A stretch of 64,000 nt of DNA from Varanus komodoensis (GCF_004798865.1 NW_025335873.1:1734880-1798879), one strand, 5' to 3'. Shown: positions 46,040-59,290, numbered from the stretch's first letter. Program-made: numbers and translations. The notes: generated by a model not told the origin, from the letters alone.

Positions 46040-46490
46040 CTTTTCTTCCAGCACGAGGTAAAGACTTTCCTATTAACTGGTTTTCGTGGCTGAACTGGTT
46101 TTAACATTGCTTTAACTTTATTGCTGCATGCTGTGTTGTGACTTTTTCACCTGATTGCCAGATTTGCATTGTTTTAATGGCATTTAAAAAACTGTCATCT
46201 TTTATAGTTCTTTTTACTGTTTTTATTTAATTCTTGTTTTTTATTGTTCTTCCTGTTGTATTATTTATTTAAAGCTTTTATAGACCATCCATCTACTGGC
46301 GTCTCAGAATGGTTTACAACAAGCAACAAGTTTTTTGTTTTTATTGTCATGAGCAGAGCCGGCTGGAGCTGGGGGTCAGACTAGATGGCCCAGGAGACCC
46401 CTTCTGACTCACTCTGTTTCTATGTCTCTATGTAAGTCACCCAGAGAGCCCTTCAGGGTATGGGACGGCACATAAATATAACAAATAAAT
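46040..46490 (+). mobile_element. L2-like LINE 3' end interrupted by CR1 tail
   Basis: 'ttcttccagcacgaggtaaagactttcctattaactgg' (L2 end of ORF) is followed by an AT-rich 3'UTR to 'gtttttattgt'. After the insertion it resumes 'taagtcacccagagagcccttcagggtatgggacggcacataaat' and AAAT units. Confidence 0.6.
46348..46432 (+). mobile_element. CR1 3'UTR fragment nested in L2
   Basis: 'catgagcagagccggctggagctgggggtcagactagatggcccaggagaccccttctgact' matches the 3'UTR of the CR1 copy at 29715-29796. It is 85 bases, a very short 5' truncation, inside the L2 3' end. Confidence 0.85.
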
Positions 46491-46579
46491 ATACTAGACT
46501 CTCAGTGAACTGACACCCATGGAGATTGGTAAATGCTGGATAAATGTAGTTTCTGGTTGCTTGAGAGTTACTATGAAAG

Positions 46580-46958
46580 ATAGAAACATAGAAAACAGAG
46601 CAAGTCAGAAGGGGCCTCCCGGGCCATCTAGTCTGACCTCCGGCACAAGCCGGCTCCGCTCACGACATGCCCACCATGTGCACGTCCAGCCTATCCTTGA
46701 ACACCCTCACTGATGGGGCCTCAACGACCTCTCGTGGAAGCCCATTCCACGCCCTCGGGGTCCCGACTGTCAGGAAGTGCTTCCTGGCATCCAAACGAAA
46801 CCTTGGCTCCCTGAGCTTGGCTCCGTTGGAGCGCATCCTGCCCTCCTCTTCAGGGCAGAACAGGTCTCTGCCCACCTCCAAGTGACACCCCCTCACATAC
46901 CTGTATGTCGCCAACAGATCCCCTCTGAGTCGCCTCTTCTCCAGGCTGAAGAGACCCA
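46580..46958 (-). mobile_element. CR1 LINE 3' fragment
   Basis: Minus strand reads MATYRYVRGCHLEVGRDLFC, LREPRFRLDARKHFLTVGTP, RAWNGLPREVVEAPSVRVFK and DRLDVHMVGMS, then the same 3'UTR. Same subfamily as 18335-18765 and 28330-29796. Confidence 0.92.
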
Positions 46959-47619
46959 GGCCTAACTACTATACCCCATATCATACCCTATCATACCACA
47001 CCGTACCCTCTGTATTGACTTGGTATTAATATTGAAATACAGCAATTAAAAGCAAATTAAGACAAATAAAGACAAACTTCTATCTCCTGAGACAGTGCCT
47101 TAAATGTTGACGAACCAACATTAAATTCCTCCATGAGCCTCCTGCAGATTTCTTCCGTCTTCTGCTCAAGGGCAAGCGCCATGCATTTATCCTTATGTGG
47201 AACTCATTTTGGCAGACTTGGGCTTGGGTGAGAACACAACATTTGAACAACAATAGATCCCACCTGGCCGGTACGTGTCTACACATGATGAATTGGTGGC
47301 AGTGGGAGACAAACGTGGGCTTATTCACAGGACGGCGTGCCAGGTTTAAATGTACATATCCACTGGAAATAGATTTCTTTTTACATTTTATTAAAATAAT
47401 AATAACAACAATTCAGTTGCTTGAGAGTGCCAGTTGCTTGAGTTCCAGTTAATGAAGAGTCTATGGTAAATAAAAATATTTCAAAAACATTTTCATTCTT
47501 TCTCCAAGGGGGGGGGGGGAGAAAAAAAAACAAAAACCCTAAGGAGCCAAAGGGTTAGAAAGAGGAGGGGAAAACATCCTCAGGTTAAGCTAGACATGAA
47601 ATGGCAAACACGTTTTTAA

Positions 47620-47900
47620 GATATGAAGTGAAAAAGGGACTGCAAGCTGCTGATAACATTCCTTTCATGTAGACGACCCAGTGAAATCAACCGGGAAGCG
47701 ATTTGTGGATTGAAGTGACAGCTCATTTAAAAGGAGATGAGGTGCTTGGAATTCCAATGCATTTAAAGCACTTCCATGAGATCCTTGCAGAATTTATTGC
47801 TGTGAAAATGGATCTCAGACATTTTGATGCCAAGGCGGCTCTGCCAGTGGATTGAGGATTGCAAGACTTAATTCTCTTGGGCTAATGTACCAGGAGGACT
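47620..47900. other. Candidate conserved noncoding block
   Basis: About 280 bases without any repeat landmark, with homeodomain-like TAAT cores and E-box-like CAxxTG words ('gcaagacttaattctcttgggctaatg', 'cagctcatttaaaagg'). It is unlike the neighbouring repeat debris. Called only on texture; no conservation evidence is available from one sequence. Confidence 0.2.
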
Positions 47901-48936
47901 GGAGCAGGGAGGGGAGATGACAGGGCTGTCAATAAAATCTTCTTTAAAGAAAACCTCAGACATCTACCAGGTACGCTTGCCCTTCTCATCAAATGCCATA
48001 AGTCTCAAGCATGGGCGTGGGCAGTCTCAACCCCCATGCCACCGAGGAACAACCCAGACATGGCTTTAAGCACATCTCTGCACTGAAAATGGGCTTTTAA
48101 AACACGTGCATGATGGCCACTGGGACCAAAGGGAGCTTTCCTTCCAGTGCAAACAGCCCTTTTCAGTGGAGGGTTTCATGGCGCGTCTGCAGCACAAAAG
48201 GGCTAGACAGTCATCCAGCCACAGCAATCTAGATAATGATCAGCAGCCCACAGCTGTTCTTTGCTCTGGCTTTTTAAGCATGCTCAGTGCAAAGACACAT
48301 TTACTGTCCCCTCGAGTAGGCTCTTAACTGGAAGTGGCCCCACCTTTCCTGCTGCTACCCCCTGTGGCAAGAATGGGAACTGCAGCTGCCTTTGGCCATA
48401 AGGAACAACCACCCGGGGTACAGCTGAGTGGCAACAAGGGTTTAACTATGGGTTGTTGGCCACAAGCAACGCAGGAAGAAAATCCATGCCTTGGGAATGT
48501 GGGAAGCTTGTGGCTAATGCCCCGTGGCTCCACCACAGTGCGTTGCTCGCTTTCAAAGGCAGCCCGTGATTCAGTAAGAACTCGCACTGCAGCGACCCAA
48601 TCTCAGCCTGGACTCTGGATGGGTGCTACACTGAATGAGGCGCACGCCTCCACGCGGCCTCTTCTTCTGAACCCTGCAGCTGTTGGGTCTAGCGCCTCCT
48701 TGACGCAGATACTTGGCCCCGTACAGCCCCGTTAACACAAATGCCTCTGTGTGCAAACATCTGGTGGGTGTGAGGAAAGAGAAGCCCATCCAACCGACGG
48801 TGTGCTTTGGTCCCTGAGTCGACCCAACCAGTTTCCCTCCAGGTACGTTAGACTGCTTGTCAGCCTGGGGCAACGGGAGATGCAATCCAACACACTGGAG
48901 GCTGGGGTAGTGTGCTGCCCTGGAAGATGATGCGAA

Positions 48937-49461
48937 GGTGGCTTTTCAAAGCCCTAAACGACTTGGGACCAGGATACCTGAAGGAACGCCTCCTTCCCCA
49001 CATGCCCTCACGCCCCTTAAGATCAGCAGGAGAGGCCTTGCTCTGGGAACCCTCGTTGGAGGAGGTACGGATGGTATCTACCCGGAGGAGGCCTTCTCTG
49101 TGGTGGCGCCCAGACTATGGCATGCACTCCCCAGAGAGGTCCGCCTGGCGCCAACTCTCTACTCTTTCCAGTGCCAGGTAAAGACCTTTTTATTTAGCCA
49201 TCGTTTTAATAATTAAGGATTTTAGATGTTTTAAGATCGGATCACAGTCGCATTTTCTTTCTTTTCTTTCTTTTTTCTTCCTTTCCTCCTTTTCTTTAGT
49301 TTTGTGAAAGTGGTTGTTTCATGTTGTGCTTATTATCTAACGTTTAAATTATTGTTTTATTGAATTATTATATTATGATTTTATAAGTAACAAATAAATA
49401 AGTAAGCCATCCTGAGGCATTTTTCACAAAGGTTGGGATAAAAATGTTTTAAATAAATAAA
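48937..49461 (+). mobile_element. L2 LINE 3' fragment
   Basis: Coding text 'gccctaaacgacttgggaccaggatacctgaaggaacgcc' and AFSVVAPRLWHALPREVRLA, PTLYSFQCQVKTFLFSHRFN, then a 3' end 'taagccatcctgaggc...ataaaaatg' and AAAT units. One or two frame changes. Confidence 0.88.
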
Positions 49462-52400
49462 TTTTGAAAAATGATCCAATTCAGCGTCTTCACGGCCAAC
49501 TGACTGGGCAAGCTGGAGGGTGTGGTAGGTTGCAATTCAACACCGGGTGGCGAAGGCTAGCACAGATAATACTATATTTGTTAATAGTTATTAGTTGTAA
49601 TGGCAGGGGCTCAGACAGACTGGTGGAACTTCTCATGAATGTCATGAGATTTTTAATGAATGACAGTATAGAAACAAATTAAGTACATAAATAGATGGAA
49701 AAATTCGAAAGTTGCTCACACTGGTGAGAAACCATGCAGATATGGCCACAAACTTTCCACTGTGCTTGTGAGAACTTTGCTGAAGCTTCGAGCTGATCAC
49801 GGCCGAGGGCAGGTTATTCCACAAGCTGCATCTTTCAGGATACCTGTCACTGGAGAAAAAGCAAAGGGGACTCCATGCCCCGGCTGTGGACCTCCCAGAA
49901 GCACCCAGCTATTTTAGGAGACACGATGGTTAATGCAGGAAAGGGTTTCTTACGGTCTTATGCCCATCCTACTGCACCGCAAATTGCTTTTGAAGCTATG
50001 GGGAGTCTCAGATCCAGCCAGTGAGACAGCATGGGGGTGCGAAGCATTGGCTACTCTGTGAGGAAGGAGAAAATCAAATATACCATTGGGGTATCTGCAG
50101 CGCGAAGCTTCAGCTGGCCCTTGGCTGCACCTAAAGCAGCTTTTGGCTCTCAGCCCTTGCTGTGGATAGTGGAGAGCGGCTCTGCATGGATGGACCGGCC
50201 ACTGAAGTGGTCTTCCTCCACTGTGTCTGCTCCTGGCTCCTCTTACACGAGAATCTGTGTTGATTCTCTGTGAGTTTGCACCGTGAATCACAAAATGCCA
50301 TGGATGCTACAGCCCAGGTGGGGGAAGGTGCTTGCGGAAGATACTGCCTGTGGACACCGAACACAAGGGGTGCCCTGCTCCTTCGGGCCAAAGGTCCACC
50401 TGGCCTAACACTCCATCATGGATGGTTCTGGGCATGAAGGAAGGTGTTCCCCTTGCTGTCCTTGATCCTTCTGACTACCATTCCATTTATACTCCTCCTT
50501 TCTTGCACTGTGGAATCCAGCTGAGGGTTTCTTAAAGGGAACACACACACTCGTCTACCTCCGAGACCAGCGAAGAGGGGCCAGGGCAGCCCAATGCACA
50601 ATTCTGTGTACACAACTCATGGCAGGACATGCAGCTCTGTGGCCTGGGAAGGAGCAAACCCACTCAGGTCCCTGCACAATGCCGCACACAGGGAAACCCT
50701 GTCTGAATAAGGGAGCAGCTCGAGTCAGGCCGCTGCAGTTTCCACTGCCAAGGGGTGGTCAACACCACATAGGTCTTGACGGGGAGCAGAAGGCATTGCC
50801 CACCACAAGCAGGACAAGATTCGGCAGCTCGTCCACTGGGTGTTGTACCTAGAATCTTGTCCTCTGCCCCAGGCAGTTAAAAAGTCCTGGGCTTGCCCTG
50901 CCTCCATTTTGAGAGCCCACATGGTCAAGCATGGAATGGGGAGCAGAATTGGCATAGGGGCTCAAGGCGCAGGGTTGCTCCCCTGCAGACACCCCTATCA
51001 GGGGCATGCACCATGGATCTGGTGCGCAGGCCTTCTGCTCTCGACTTGTTCTGCCTGGAAAGCAAAGGCTTCCAAGAGGAGAGTAATAAAAGCGCTACTC
51101 CAAACACGCCACTGCTTCCAAAACACTTTTCCAATACATATTCCACGTGGAATACTTTCAGAGCCCCTTCTCCTCTTACTTCTTTGTAAGCAGCACAGAA
51201 CACGAGAAAAGGAAAGAAAGAAAGGGGGGAAAGGAAAAAAGAAACGATGGGGGTATGGCCTATTTCGAAACCGCTTCCAGTAACATGGTTTTGTTTAAAG
51301 AGAATGCATTAAATGAAACCAGCTGTCTGCAAGACGCTGGTGCTATGTGACGCCCTACGCACACGGGCGTAATATCTCACCGCTTAGCCTTCGCTAGTGG
51401 AGAGGGTGTGCGCACCAAATAGATCAACATGACGCCTCCATATTGGAGCCATTCTAAGCCAGCGGGCTTTCAAAGAGTTAATTCCTGCACAAACTGGTTA
51501 AAACGGCTTGTCCTTCATCCCCATCGCTGTGGAGGAGGAGGAGGAGGAGATGGGTGCACTTTTGCCAGGGGGGAAAGGAGCTTGTGTCTCGTGTGAATGG
51601 ATTGCTCCCCATGCCAGAGGATCGGATGAGCCAGGCCAAGTGAGACCTGCTTTCACAAGAGCTTCTGGCTAACGGGAAGGTCGCACATGCGGAGATAGAA
51701 TGGCTTTGCGATGTAGACTACAAAACCAACGAACAACAAGCTGAGGCCGGGGCAGCGCTGCTGGTTGAGAAACAAATGAACAAAGAGCTTAGCCGCTTGG
51801 AGAAGCCCAAAAGGACATGGGGCTTTTAGGACAATTTTCATACACAATTTTGCTGGAGGAAGAAAAGGGTGGGACTTCACATTTTCAAAAGAGCGTATTT
51901 GGGCTGTTACCTTCATTGGACTGGTGGACTTCAGTGCATCCCAGTAACATTAGGATGAGGGCTTGATTCAGAAAGTTGGGCCTCTGAGCAAGTGGATTCC
52001 AGTCCAAAAAACTTTAAGCCACAATATGTTTCTTATCCTGTAAGGAGCCCTGAGAATCTCCATTGTTTTTGTTGCAGCAAATTAATGTTACAGCCCTTTC
52101 TGCTAGGATCCAACCCAGCAAGTCAACCTCATTTAGGCGATACTCCGAACACATCTGCTACCTGTTGAAGTGGCCTTTCCCAAGGCTAAGTCACCAGCAG
52201 CAAGAGCTTTAAACTACAGTGTGTTGGTATTATTTCACCCATCCCTTTTCCCCTGACCCCTCTGCCTTCAGCCCTGGCTCCTGCTGGAACGCAGCTCCTA
52301 AGGGTCTCCAAAATTGATTCCCCCCACCCCATGGATGAAAAGCCTCCCCATCCTGGGCCTAAAAGGGCTGGAGTAACTTCACTTCAAATGGGCTACGGAT

Positions 52401-53349
52401 AAAGGTTATTTAAGAGCAATTTGTCACTGTCCCAACAAGTGAAGCCTGTGTTTTCATCTGTGTGAGAAAGAGGATGCCTTTTCTTAAGTGACAAAGTCAG
52501 AGGGGTGAATCATCTAGTGATGCTGCAGGCTCCGATGTGGATGAACCCTATTTATTTATCCTAACATTGCAGCAGAAACTGTTTCGCCATACCCAACATG
52601 GGAGGAATTACTGAACAGAATCCGTGGACAAACTGTACTCATGAAAGCAGCACTGGAAGATCCGGTCAACTGTGGTTTAACAACTCAAAAAGAACAGCCA
52701 TCTTAGTGAGTAACTCTGCTTGCCAAGAGCTTGCTCACTAGTAGGGTTTCCAGTTGGCAAACCCACACCTTTTAAGTGGCATGACACAGAGCTGATAATG
52801 CCCAAATTAACAGCAAAAGTATTTCCATGTGGCTCACTCGGGTTAGCTGGGCTGCAACCAAATGTTGTGGTTGAAAAGGTGGGGGGGGTCATAACTCAGA
52901 GCACTAAATGTTAAGAGGATGGGCGGAAGGAGCGGCCGTGATTCATTTGTGTGTCTGTGCCTTTCCCTCCAGAATTGCTTAAAGTGTGCAGGCCAACGGA
53001 ATTAATTGCTTCTCCCGTTATTCAAGATTATGAAGCTGGCAGCCATTTCGGGCCAAAATGTGCTTTAGACATACAACACAGGACTATGCAGTGCACGTCG
53101 AAATGAAACTGCACGTAATCGGCTTGCTTCAGGGCCACAAGGTCTTCACAAATGGAGAGTGGAGCAGGATCTGCCTCCTCAACTATATGGGAGCAGGCAG
53201 CTGGGGAAAGCTCTGGAGGGCAGCCCTCCTTTAGCCCAAGGCCTGAGTAGCAGGAAGCTTTTGGGGGCCACATGCCAGTGATAAGGTGGGGGTGGAAAGA
53301 CCAGCACCTGTCCCTGCTGGGAACTAAACTTTAAAAGCTCGAAGGGTCT

Positions 53350-53935
53350 CTCCTATCTTATTTATTTATACAAGTTTTTGTTCTTAGAGCTAAAATTGGC
53401 TTTCTGAATGGTTTGCAGTGATACAAATACGAAGGAATATAATGATACAATAATATAAGAAAATATAATAAAACAGAATAGATAAATAGCAGTGCAGTAA
53501 AATAACAACTTTTCAGCAGCCGGGCCAATCAGGAAAAAAGAAAGACTCCAACATAAACAACTAAATAAACAATAAACAAATTAAACAACAGCACAGCACA
53601 ACAACCTGGCATAGTATAAAATATAATTAAATTAATTAAAAATTAACTGTTTAAACACTGAGAGAATAAAAAGATCTTTGCCTGGGGCTGAAACGTAAGA
53701 AGGGTCAGTGCCAGGCAGATTTCTCTGGGGAGAGAATTCCATAATTGAGCACCACAACCAAAAAGGCCCTTCCCTGGGTAGCCACTCTCCTGACGACCTT
53801 TAAAAGCAGTTCCCAAAGATGATCTTAAGGTCCAGGGAGCTATATATGGGTGGAGACATTCCTTCAGATATTGCATTAAAACTGGGAATCACCAGACAAC
53901 TGGTGGCTTGGGAAAGGAGCATGGTGTGGGAAGCC
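53350..53935 (-). mobile_element. L2 LINE 3' fragment, reverse
   Basis: Minus strand reads MQYLKECLHPYIAPWTLRSS, GKGLFGCGAQLWNSLPREIC and LTFQPQAKIFLFSQCLNS, followed toward lower coordinates by an AT-rich 3'UTR ending near 'ttatttatttatac'. Confidence 0.8.
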
Positions 53936-54239
53936 TTATGGGGCCAAAATGGGACCCGGCTGTGAGTTCTGCGTACCTGTGATACCTCCAATAATCTTTT
54001 GCCTGCTTGTTTTTAAATTAAATGCAAGCATTAGTTGCATCATATTTAAAAGGATCGCTCTCTCACACACAACCTCTTTCCATCTTTGGCCCATGAGACT
54101 ATCATGAACAAAGTGGACATGCACAGAAAAGTAGGGTTGTCACCCAGTTGAAAAGATGCATCTGCTCAATTGTCTGCTTTATTCTGACCCATGATCTCAT
54201 TAATTAGAATTGTTGGTTAAAACTGCCCCTCTCGATTAA

Positions 54240-55200
54240 TCAAGAACAGACAAGGGTGATCCAGTAGGCATTGTTTAGTTGGACTTCCAAAAGGTTTCTG
54301 ACAAAGTCCCTCAGCCGAGGCTCTGGAGCAAATGAAGCCGCTGTGGAATAAAAGGGTGTGCATGTGTGAACAGATCCTCTTACGGATCATTAAAGAACAG
54401 AAGACAGTGAATAAGTGGCCATTTCTCCCAACAGAGGATTGCCATTGGAACAATGCTTTTCAACCTATTCATACTTGATCTGGAATTAGGAGAACACAGT
54501 GAAGTGCCCAAGTTTGCTGATGACCCTAAACCAAAAGGGAGTCAGTTTAACCAAAGGGGTTGTGAGCAACTCCAAAGGGATCTCTCCAAGCCTGGAGGAT
54601 GGGCCATCAAAATGGCAAATGCAGGTCAATATAAGCAAGTGTAGCGCAATGCATGTTGGAGGAAAAAATCCCAACTTTCAGTACGGACTGGTGAAATCTT
54701 AGCTGTTGAGCGAAGAGCAAGAAAAGGGTTCTTGGGGTAGTGGAAAATGTCGGCCCAGGACACAGCTGCTGTGAAAAAGGAAAACTACAGTCCTAGCCAT
54801 CATTGGGAATGGAATAGAAAATAGAAAGTGGGGTGTGCAAAAAGCGGAGAGGAGACCCCGTAACGCCCAGACCCAGGGTCATCCCATGGAGCTGGCTGCT
54901 GGGAGGTTGAGCACCGATAAAGGAAGTGCTTCTCCACACAACGTAGAGTTAAACTATGGCATTTGCTGCCATGGGAAGTGGTGATGGCCGCCAAGCTGGA
55001 TGGCTTTACAAAGGGATCCATGAGAGAGGGGGCTCTCAGTGGCGACTAGCCTTGCTGGCCATGTGCTTCCTCCTTCACCAGAGGTGGCCTGCCTGCACAC
55101 ACCAGTTGCTGAGGAGCTTGGGCAGAAGAAGGCCTTGTCCCCATCCTGCTGGAGGGATCCTGCAGGCAGCTGGTTTGCCACCAGGTGTGGACCAGCTCCA
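54240..55200 (+). mobile_element. Second CR1-type LINE family, old copy
   Basis: 'caagggtgatccagtaggcattgtttagttggacttccaaaagg' (..DPV.IV.LDFQK.F), MLFNLFILDLELGEHSEVPK, FADDPKPKG, EQLQRDLS, 'agtgtagcgcaatgcatgttgg', 'gtgcttctccacacaacgta' and 'gtggtgatggccgccaagctggatggctttac'. Order matches a full RT-to-3'UTR CR1 path with many small losses. FADD is present, but the frame is broken. Confidence 0.8.
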
Positions 55201-56906
55201 GCCCAGCTTGCCTTTTCAGATGCTGGTACAGTTAATTACTCCACCAGAGAAGCCTTGGAGCCTCAACACAAAGGCTCCGATCCGCCTGCCTGTGACCCTC
55301 TGCAGAGCGAAAGCAACAGAAGGGTTAAGAGTGTTTGAAGAGCTACCCCCACAAATACACAAGGAGGAAAACATCACTGGAACCCTCAGGGGACCATTCC
55401 ACAGCCAGTTTGTTTCAAGGTCAGTGTGACTAATCAGTCTCTGTAATTTGGCTGCAGATGCCTCAGCAGTATCACCAGTGTCAGCTCTGCAGCAAGGGAA
55501 AATTATGCACTAAACGGGGCTTCTCTTATAACCTCGCAACTCAGAATTCAGGATGCTGCGCTTTAAGGCACAGGCAGAGAATTTGCTTCGTATTAAAAAG
55601 GTCGGGGGGCCTTCCATTAAAACTATCTGAGAAAGACCCTTTGCTTCGATGGAGTAAAGCACCTATTTGAGTTTGGGGCACCTACCCAGCCCCAGGGATT
55701 CCTCAGGTGAATATGTCCCCTTCCCCTGGCCATGGTCCCTTTTCCTTTGGTGGTTTCCTGGCTTTTGTACGCCCCCCCCCCCCACAAATACTGCAATTTA
55801 ATGAGAGTAATAGACTTAAGATACGATATACTGTTTTTAAAATTATTTTTTCACTCTATTTGCTTTGCTTTTGGTCCTGCCCAGCAGCTCTGAAGGGTGT
55901 CTGTGAAACTGAGTTCAGCCCTCAGTTTCCCCACTGAGGTTCCCCACCATGTCTTAGAAAGATGGCACCAGTCAGAGTTGCTACCATTAAGTATTCATAA
56001 GGAACAATTCATGGCATTCCTTCTGAAACAAAAGCACTGTCTCTTTAAGACTAGTCCCTCATTTCCATTCCAAGTTTCTGTCCAAAACCCCATTGCCCAT
56101 TCCCAAGGGAATGGGATTGACCTGCAGCCTTTTTGGGATGATGCAAGGCTACTTTTCCGCCCAGCGGGACTTGAAAAAGTGGCTGCAAGCATTTCCAGTC
56201 AAGGGTTGGCCACCAGAGTGGGACATCAAGCTACCCCCTCTTGGATGGCCAGCATCCCTCTCAGCAAAGAAGATACAATGGGGAGCTAGTCCAATGGTGG
56301 AAGAAGGGGTAGGACGGTCCCTCCCAGAATCCAGTATGGCTCCAGTATAGCCCGGATGGGCCCAGATCTTTTTGTGGAGAACAGGCACCCTGTGGGACAA
56401 TCTCTCAGCAACTCTACCTCAAATTGAGGTGGGGGCGGGAGGGAGGGGGTGGGGGAGAGAGATTGGAAATTGCAGTCCAGCATGTCTGGGGAATACTGAG
56501 ATGGGAAAGCTGTTCTACATGCACATATAAAAATGCATTTCCTCTTAGGGAAGGTAGGTAGGTGTGCTGGTTGTTCACTCCACAGCTCTAACTGTTGACA
56601 AGCAACATCCAAGACCCTGTTCTCCCTTCTTTGTTTAATCTTTAAAGTTGACTTGGCCTGGCCTTCAAACAGAACAGGAGTGGCCAACTTGTAGGCCAGA
56701 ACTCCCACAGGATTACAGATTGTTCGCACCTGAAATAGAGGATGCCTTTAAATAGAGGGCTATTTTAAATAATACTTTAAACAGACTGACTGTCCTTCAA
56801 ACAGAGGCGCGTCCAAGTGTAAAGCAGGACACACGGCCACTCTGCTTGACACTTCCCTCCATAGGAATGTTTTGCTGGGTACGATTCAAGGTGCATCTAG
56901 CCCAGA

Positions 56907-57015
56907 TGTGGGCAGCTGGCTATCCTCCAGACTGGCTGTCCTCCGTCTCCCATCATCCTTCCCCACTGGACAGGGCTGATGGAAGTTGCACGGCAGAGCA
57001 TCTGGAGGGCAACAA
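56907..57015. mobile_element. Palindromic MITE-like repeat
   Basis: 'gatgtgggcagctggctatcctccagac...tctcccatcatccttccccac' mirrors 'cagggctgatggaagttgcacggcagagcatctggaggg'. Confidence 0.6.
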
Positions 57016-57644
57016 GCACCTCACCCCTGATGTGCTCCAACATTCTGCCTCCCACACAGGCCAGGCAGATGCATCTCAAGCTCACCTGCAGGGTGCGATT
57101 CATTTAATGGCCAGGCTGCCATTTGGCCTCCCCGGCAAAAGGAACAGATGCTGCCTGTATTTTTCTGCCTAATTTGCTGAGCCTCTGCCCAGGTCTTCCT
57201 TCAGCCGACTCCTCAGCTTTGATGCCTGGCCTCTGATCGACACTCCCGATCGATGACCCCTCCTGTGCAAAACTCTCGCGAGCTGCCCAGCATCCTTCCC
57301 GGTTCCAATTTTGGAAGGAGCTGCACTATGAAGCCCTGCAGGTCATCCTGAACTGGCATTTGAGCTATCGAGATGCCGTGGGTTCAACTTCTGCTCTGCC
57401 ACTTCAGTGTTATATAACTAGGCCTCGACTTCCAGGGATGGGACTGTTCACGAGGTTGCCCTCCATAATTAAATGGCATCTTTTTGGAGTTTTGTGGCTT
57501 CGTGGGGAAAACTGTCATCACCCTGGAGAGAGAGGAATTGAAAGGGGGCCTCCAAAGCAACCCTTCCTGCCCCGTCCAACTGGGGAGGGAAACCCCTGTG
57601 AAATTTCCTTGGTGCTGGTCAGTGAAAGGGAGGGCAGGGAATAA

Positions 57645-58018
57645 GAACATAATAAATGAAGAGGAGGAAACCTGCTGGATCAGACCAAGATATCCCTCTA
57701 TAAGGACCTCAAAGGCTGTCACAGAGGAAGGTCAAGATCTCTTCCTGCTGATGCCAGAGTGTAGGGCATGGAATAAGTTGCGACAACCCAGATTCAGGCC
57801 GGACATCAGGAAAAGCTTCCTCACTGTCAGAGCAATACGGCAGTGGGACCAGTTGCCCGGAGAGGCGGTGGGCTCTCCCACACTGGAGACATTCGAAAAG
57901 AAGCTGGACAGTTCTCTGAGTGGGATGGTGTAACATGGTGTCCTGCAACAGCAGAGGGTTGGACTTGATGGCCTTCATGGCCCCTTCCAACTCTTCTATT
58001 CTGTGATTCTAAGATTCT
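57645..58018 (+). mobile_element. CR1-type LINE 3' end
   Basis: 'ccctctataaggacctcaaaggctgtcacagaggaagg' then WNKLRQPRFRPDIRKSFLTV, RAIRQWDQLPGEAVGSPTLE, TFEKKLDSSLSGMV and a 3' end 'gatggccttcatggccccttccaactcttctattctgtgattc'. At 57650-57685 there is a short reversed piece of the same kind of 3' end ('ctgctggatcagacc'). Confidence 0.88.
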
Positions 58019-58098
58019 AAGAACTGAGAGAGAGAGATGGAGAAGCAATCCAGGACATGTATGGACAACAGTGCTAAGATTTAAGGTGGGGGGGGGGG

Positions 58099-58171
58099 TA
58101 GGGATATTCACGGTTTTTCCACTTTTGCAGGGGGCCTGTGACCGTAACCCCCATGAAGGTGGAGGGCCGAC
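58099..58171. mobile_element. Possible Tc1/mariner (pogo/Tigger-like) MITE end
   Basis: 'gggatattcacggtttttccacttttgcagggggcctgtgaccgtaaccccc..gaaggtggagggccgactg' resembles one terminus of a Tigger-like nonautonomous element. No second terminus was found. Confidence 0.35.
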
Positions 58172-58694
58172 TGTGCTTCCACTGGCAATTTACAGCACCG
58201 CTTGCGGCCTTCACTTCCCCCAATTAAAGAGACTGTACACAGAATGCCCTGCGTGGGGGGAGGTGATGCAAGCATTTAATAGCTGACTCTTCCTGGATCG
58301 AGGAAAGGGATCCAGAGAAAGAGCACTACACCGCTCACGTGCTCTTCTTTTTAAAACATGCAACCCGCACTTTATTGTTTCTTAGGCTCAACCCACATGC
58401 GACAGCAGGCGTTTTGCGAGTTTAATCTTTGCATCGCTGGAATCACGTGGAAAAAGGGTGGAGAGGGTCTGAGCTCATAAGCAGGACACCACCCCTTCCC
58501 TGTGGCTTAACTCCCTTGGCTTCTCACCCTGCTAAAGTACTGCCGGTGCCCTTCGCTGGGAGAGCAAGGCCTAGGGGCTGTAGCAGGATCTGCTCCTCCC
58601 ACCCATGTGCACCTTCTTCCTTTTAAAAACGGGGTCCCCTCCTTTTACCTGTTCAAGGTCACACATGACATGACACACGACTTGCTGTCCTGCT

Positions 58695-58765
58695 CTGAGC
58701 AGCTGGCTGGACCCAACGGATGGCCTTCTGGCCCCTTCCAACTCGGCTGTTTGATGTTTCAATGA
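58695..58765 (+). mobile_element. CR1-type 3' end, very short
   Basis: 'agctggctggacccaacggatggccttctggccccttccaactcggctgtttgatg' is the same 3' end as 60780-60845, 5'-truncated to about 70 bases. Confidence 0.65.
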
Positions 58766-58949
58766 CAGAAGGTTGTAAAAATGCAAACGACCTAGTTAAA
58801 GCAGATAATGGAAAAACGGATGATGGGAATGGGGACACTGCCTTCCTTTCTCGTAAGGTAAGTCCTTGGAGTCACCCAATGAAATTGAGGGGTAGCAATT
58901 ACAGGCTGGACAAAACAACACTCAGCCGCCCAGCTTAGCCAGGTGGGTA

Positions 58950-59290
58950 ACAGGAGCAGCACAACACCCTACGCTGTGGGAACCGCACTGGCTGCCTAGA
59001 CCACACTGAGCGACCGTTAAGATGTTGGCGCTAGTTTACAAAGCCACAACACGTCAGAAACAGGGTACCTAGGGGACTGCCTGATCCTTTACCAGCATGG
59101 CTGGTTCATCATGGTGCTACCCAAGATTTCGGAGGACTGGTCTTGCAAGGCTCAAAAGACACCCTCTGGAGTCGTAACGCCTATTTGGCGGAACTCCCAA
59201 CGACGGTGAACTAGGTGGATGCCAACCCTTCTGGGTTCTTGCTTCCTGCCGACAATATAACCTTCTCAACAGGCATTTCTGGGAAGGTAA
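58950..59290 (+). mobile_element. Decayed L2-like LINE fragment
   Basis: 'tgggaaccgcactggctgcct' (HWLP), 'gttggcgctagtttacaaagcc' (.L..YKA), 'tttggcggaactcccaacg' and 'caatataaccttctcaacaggcatttc' follow L2 order at low identity. Confidence 0.5.
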
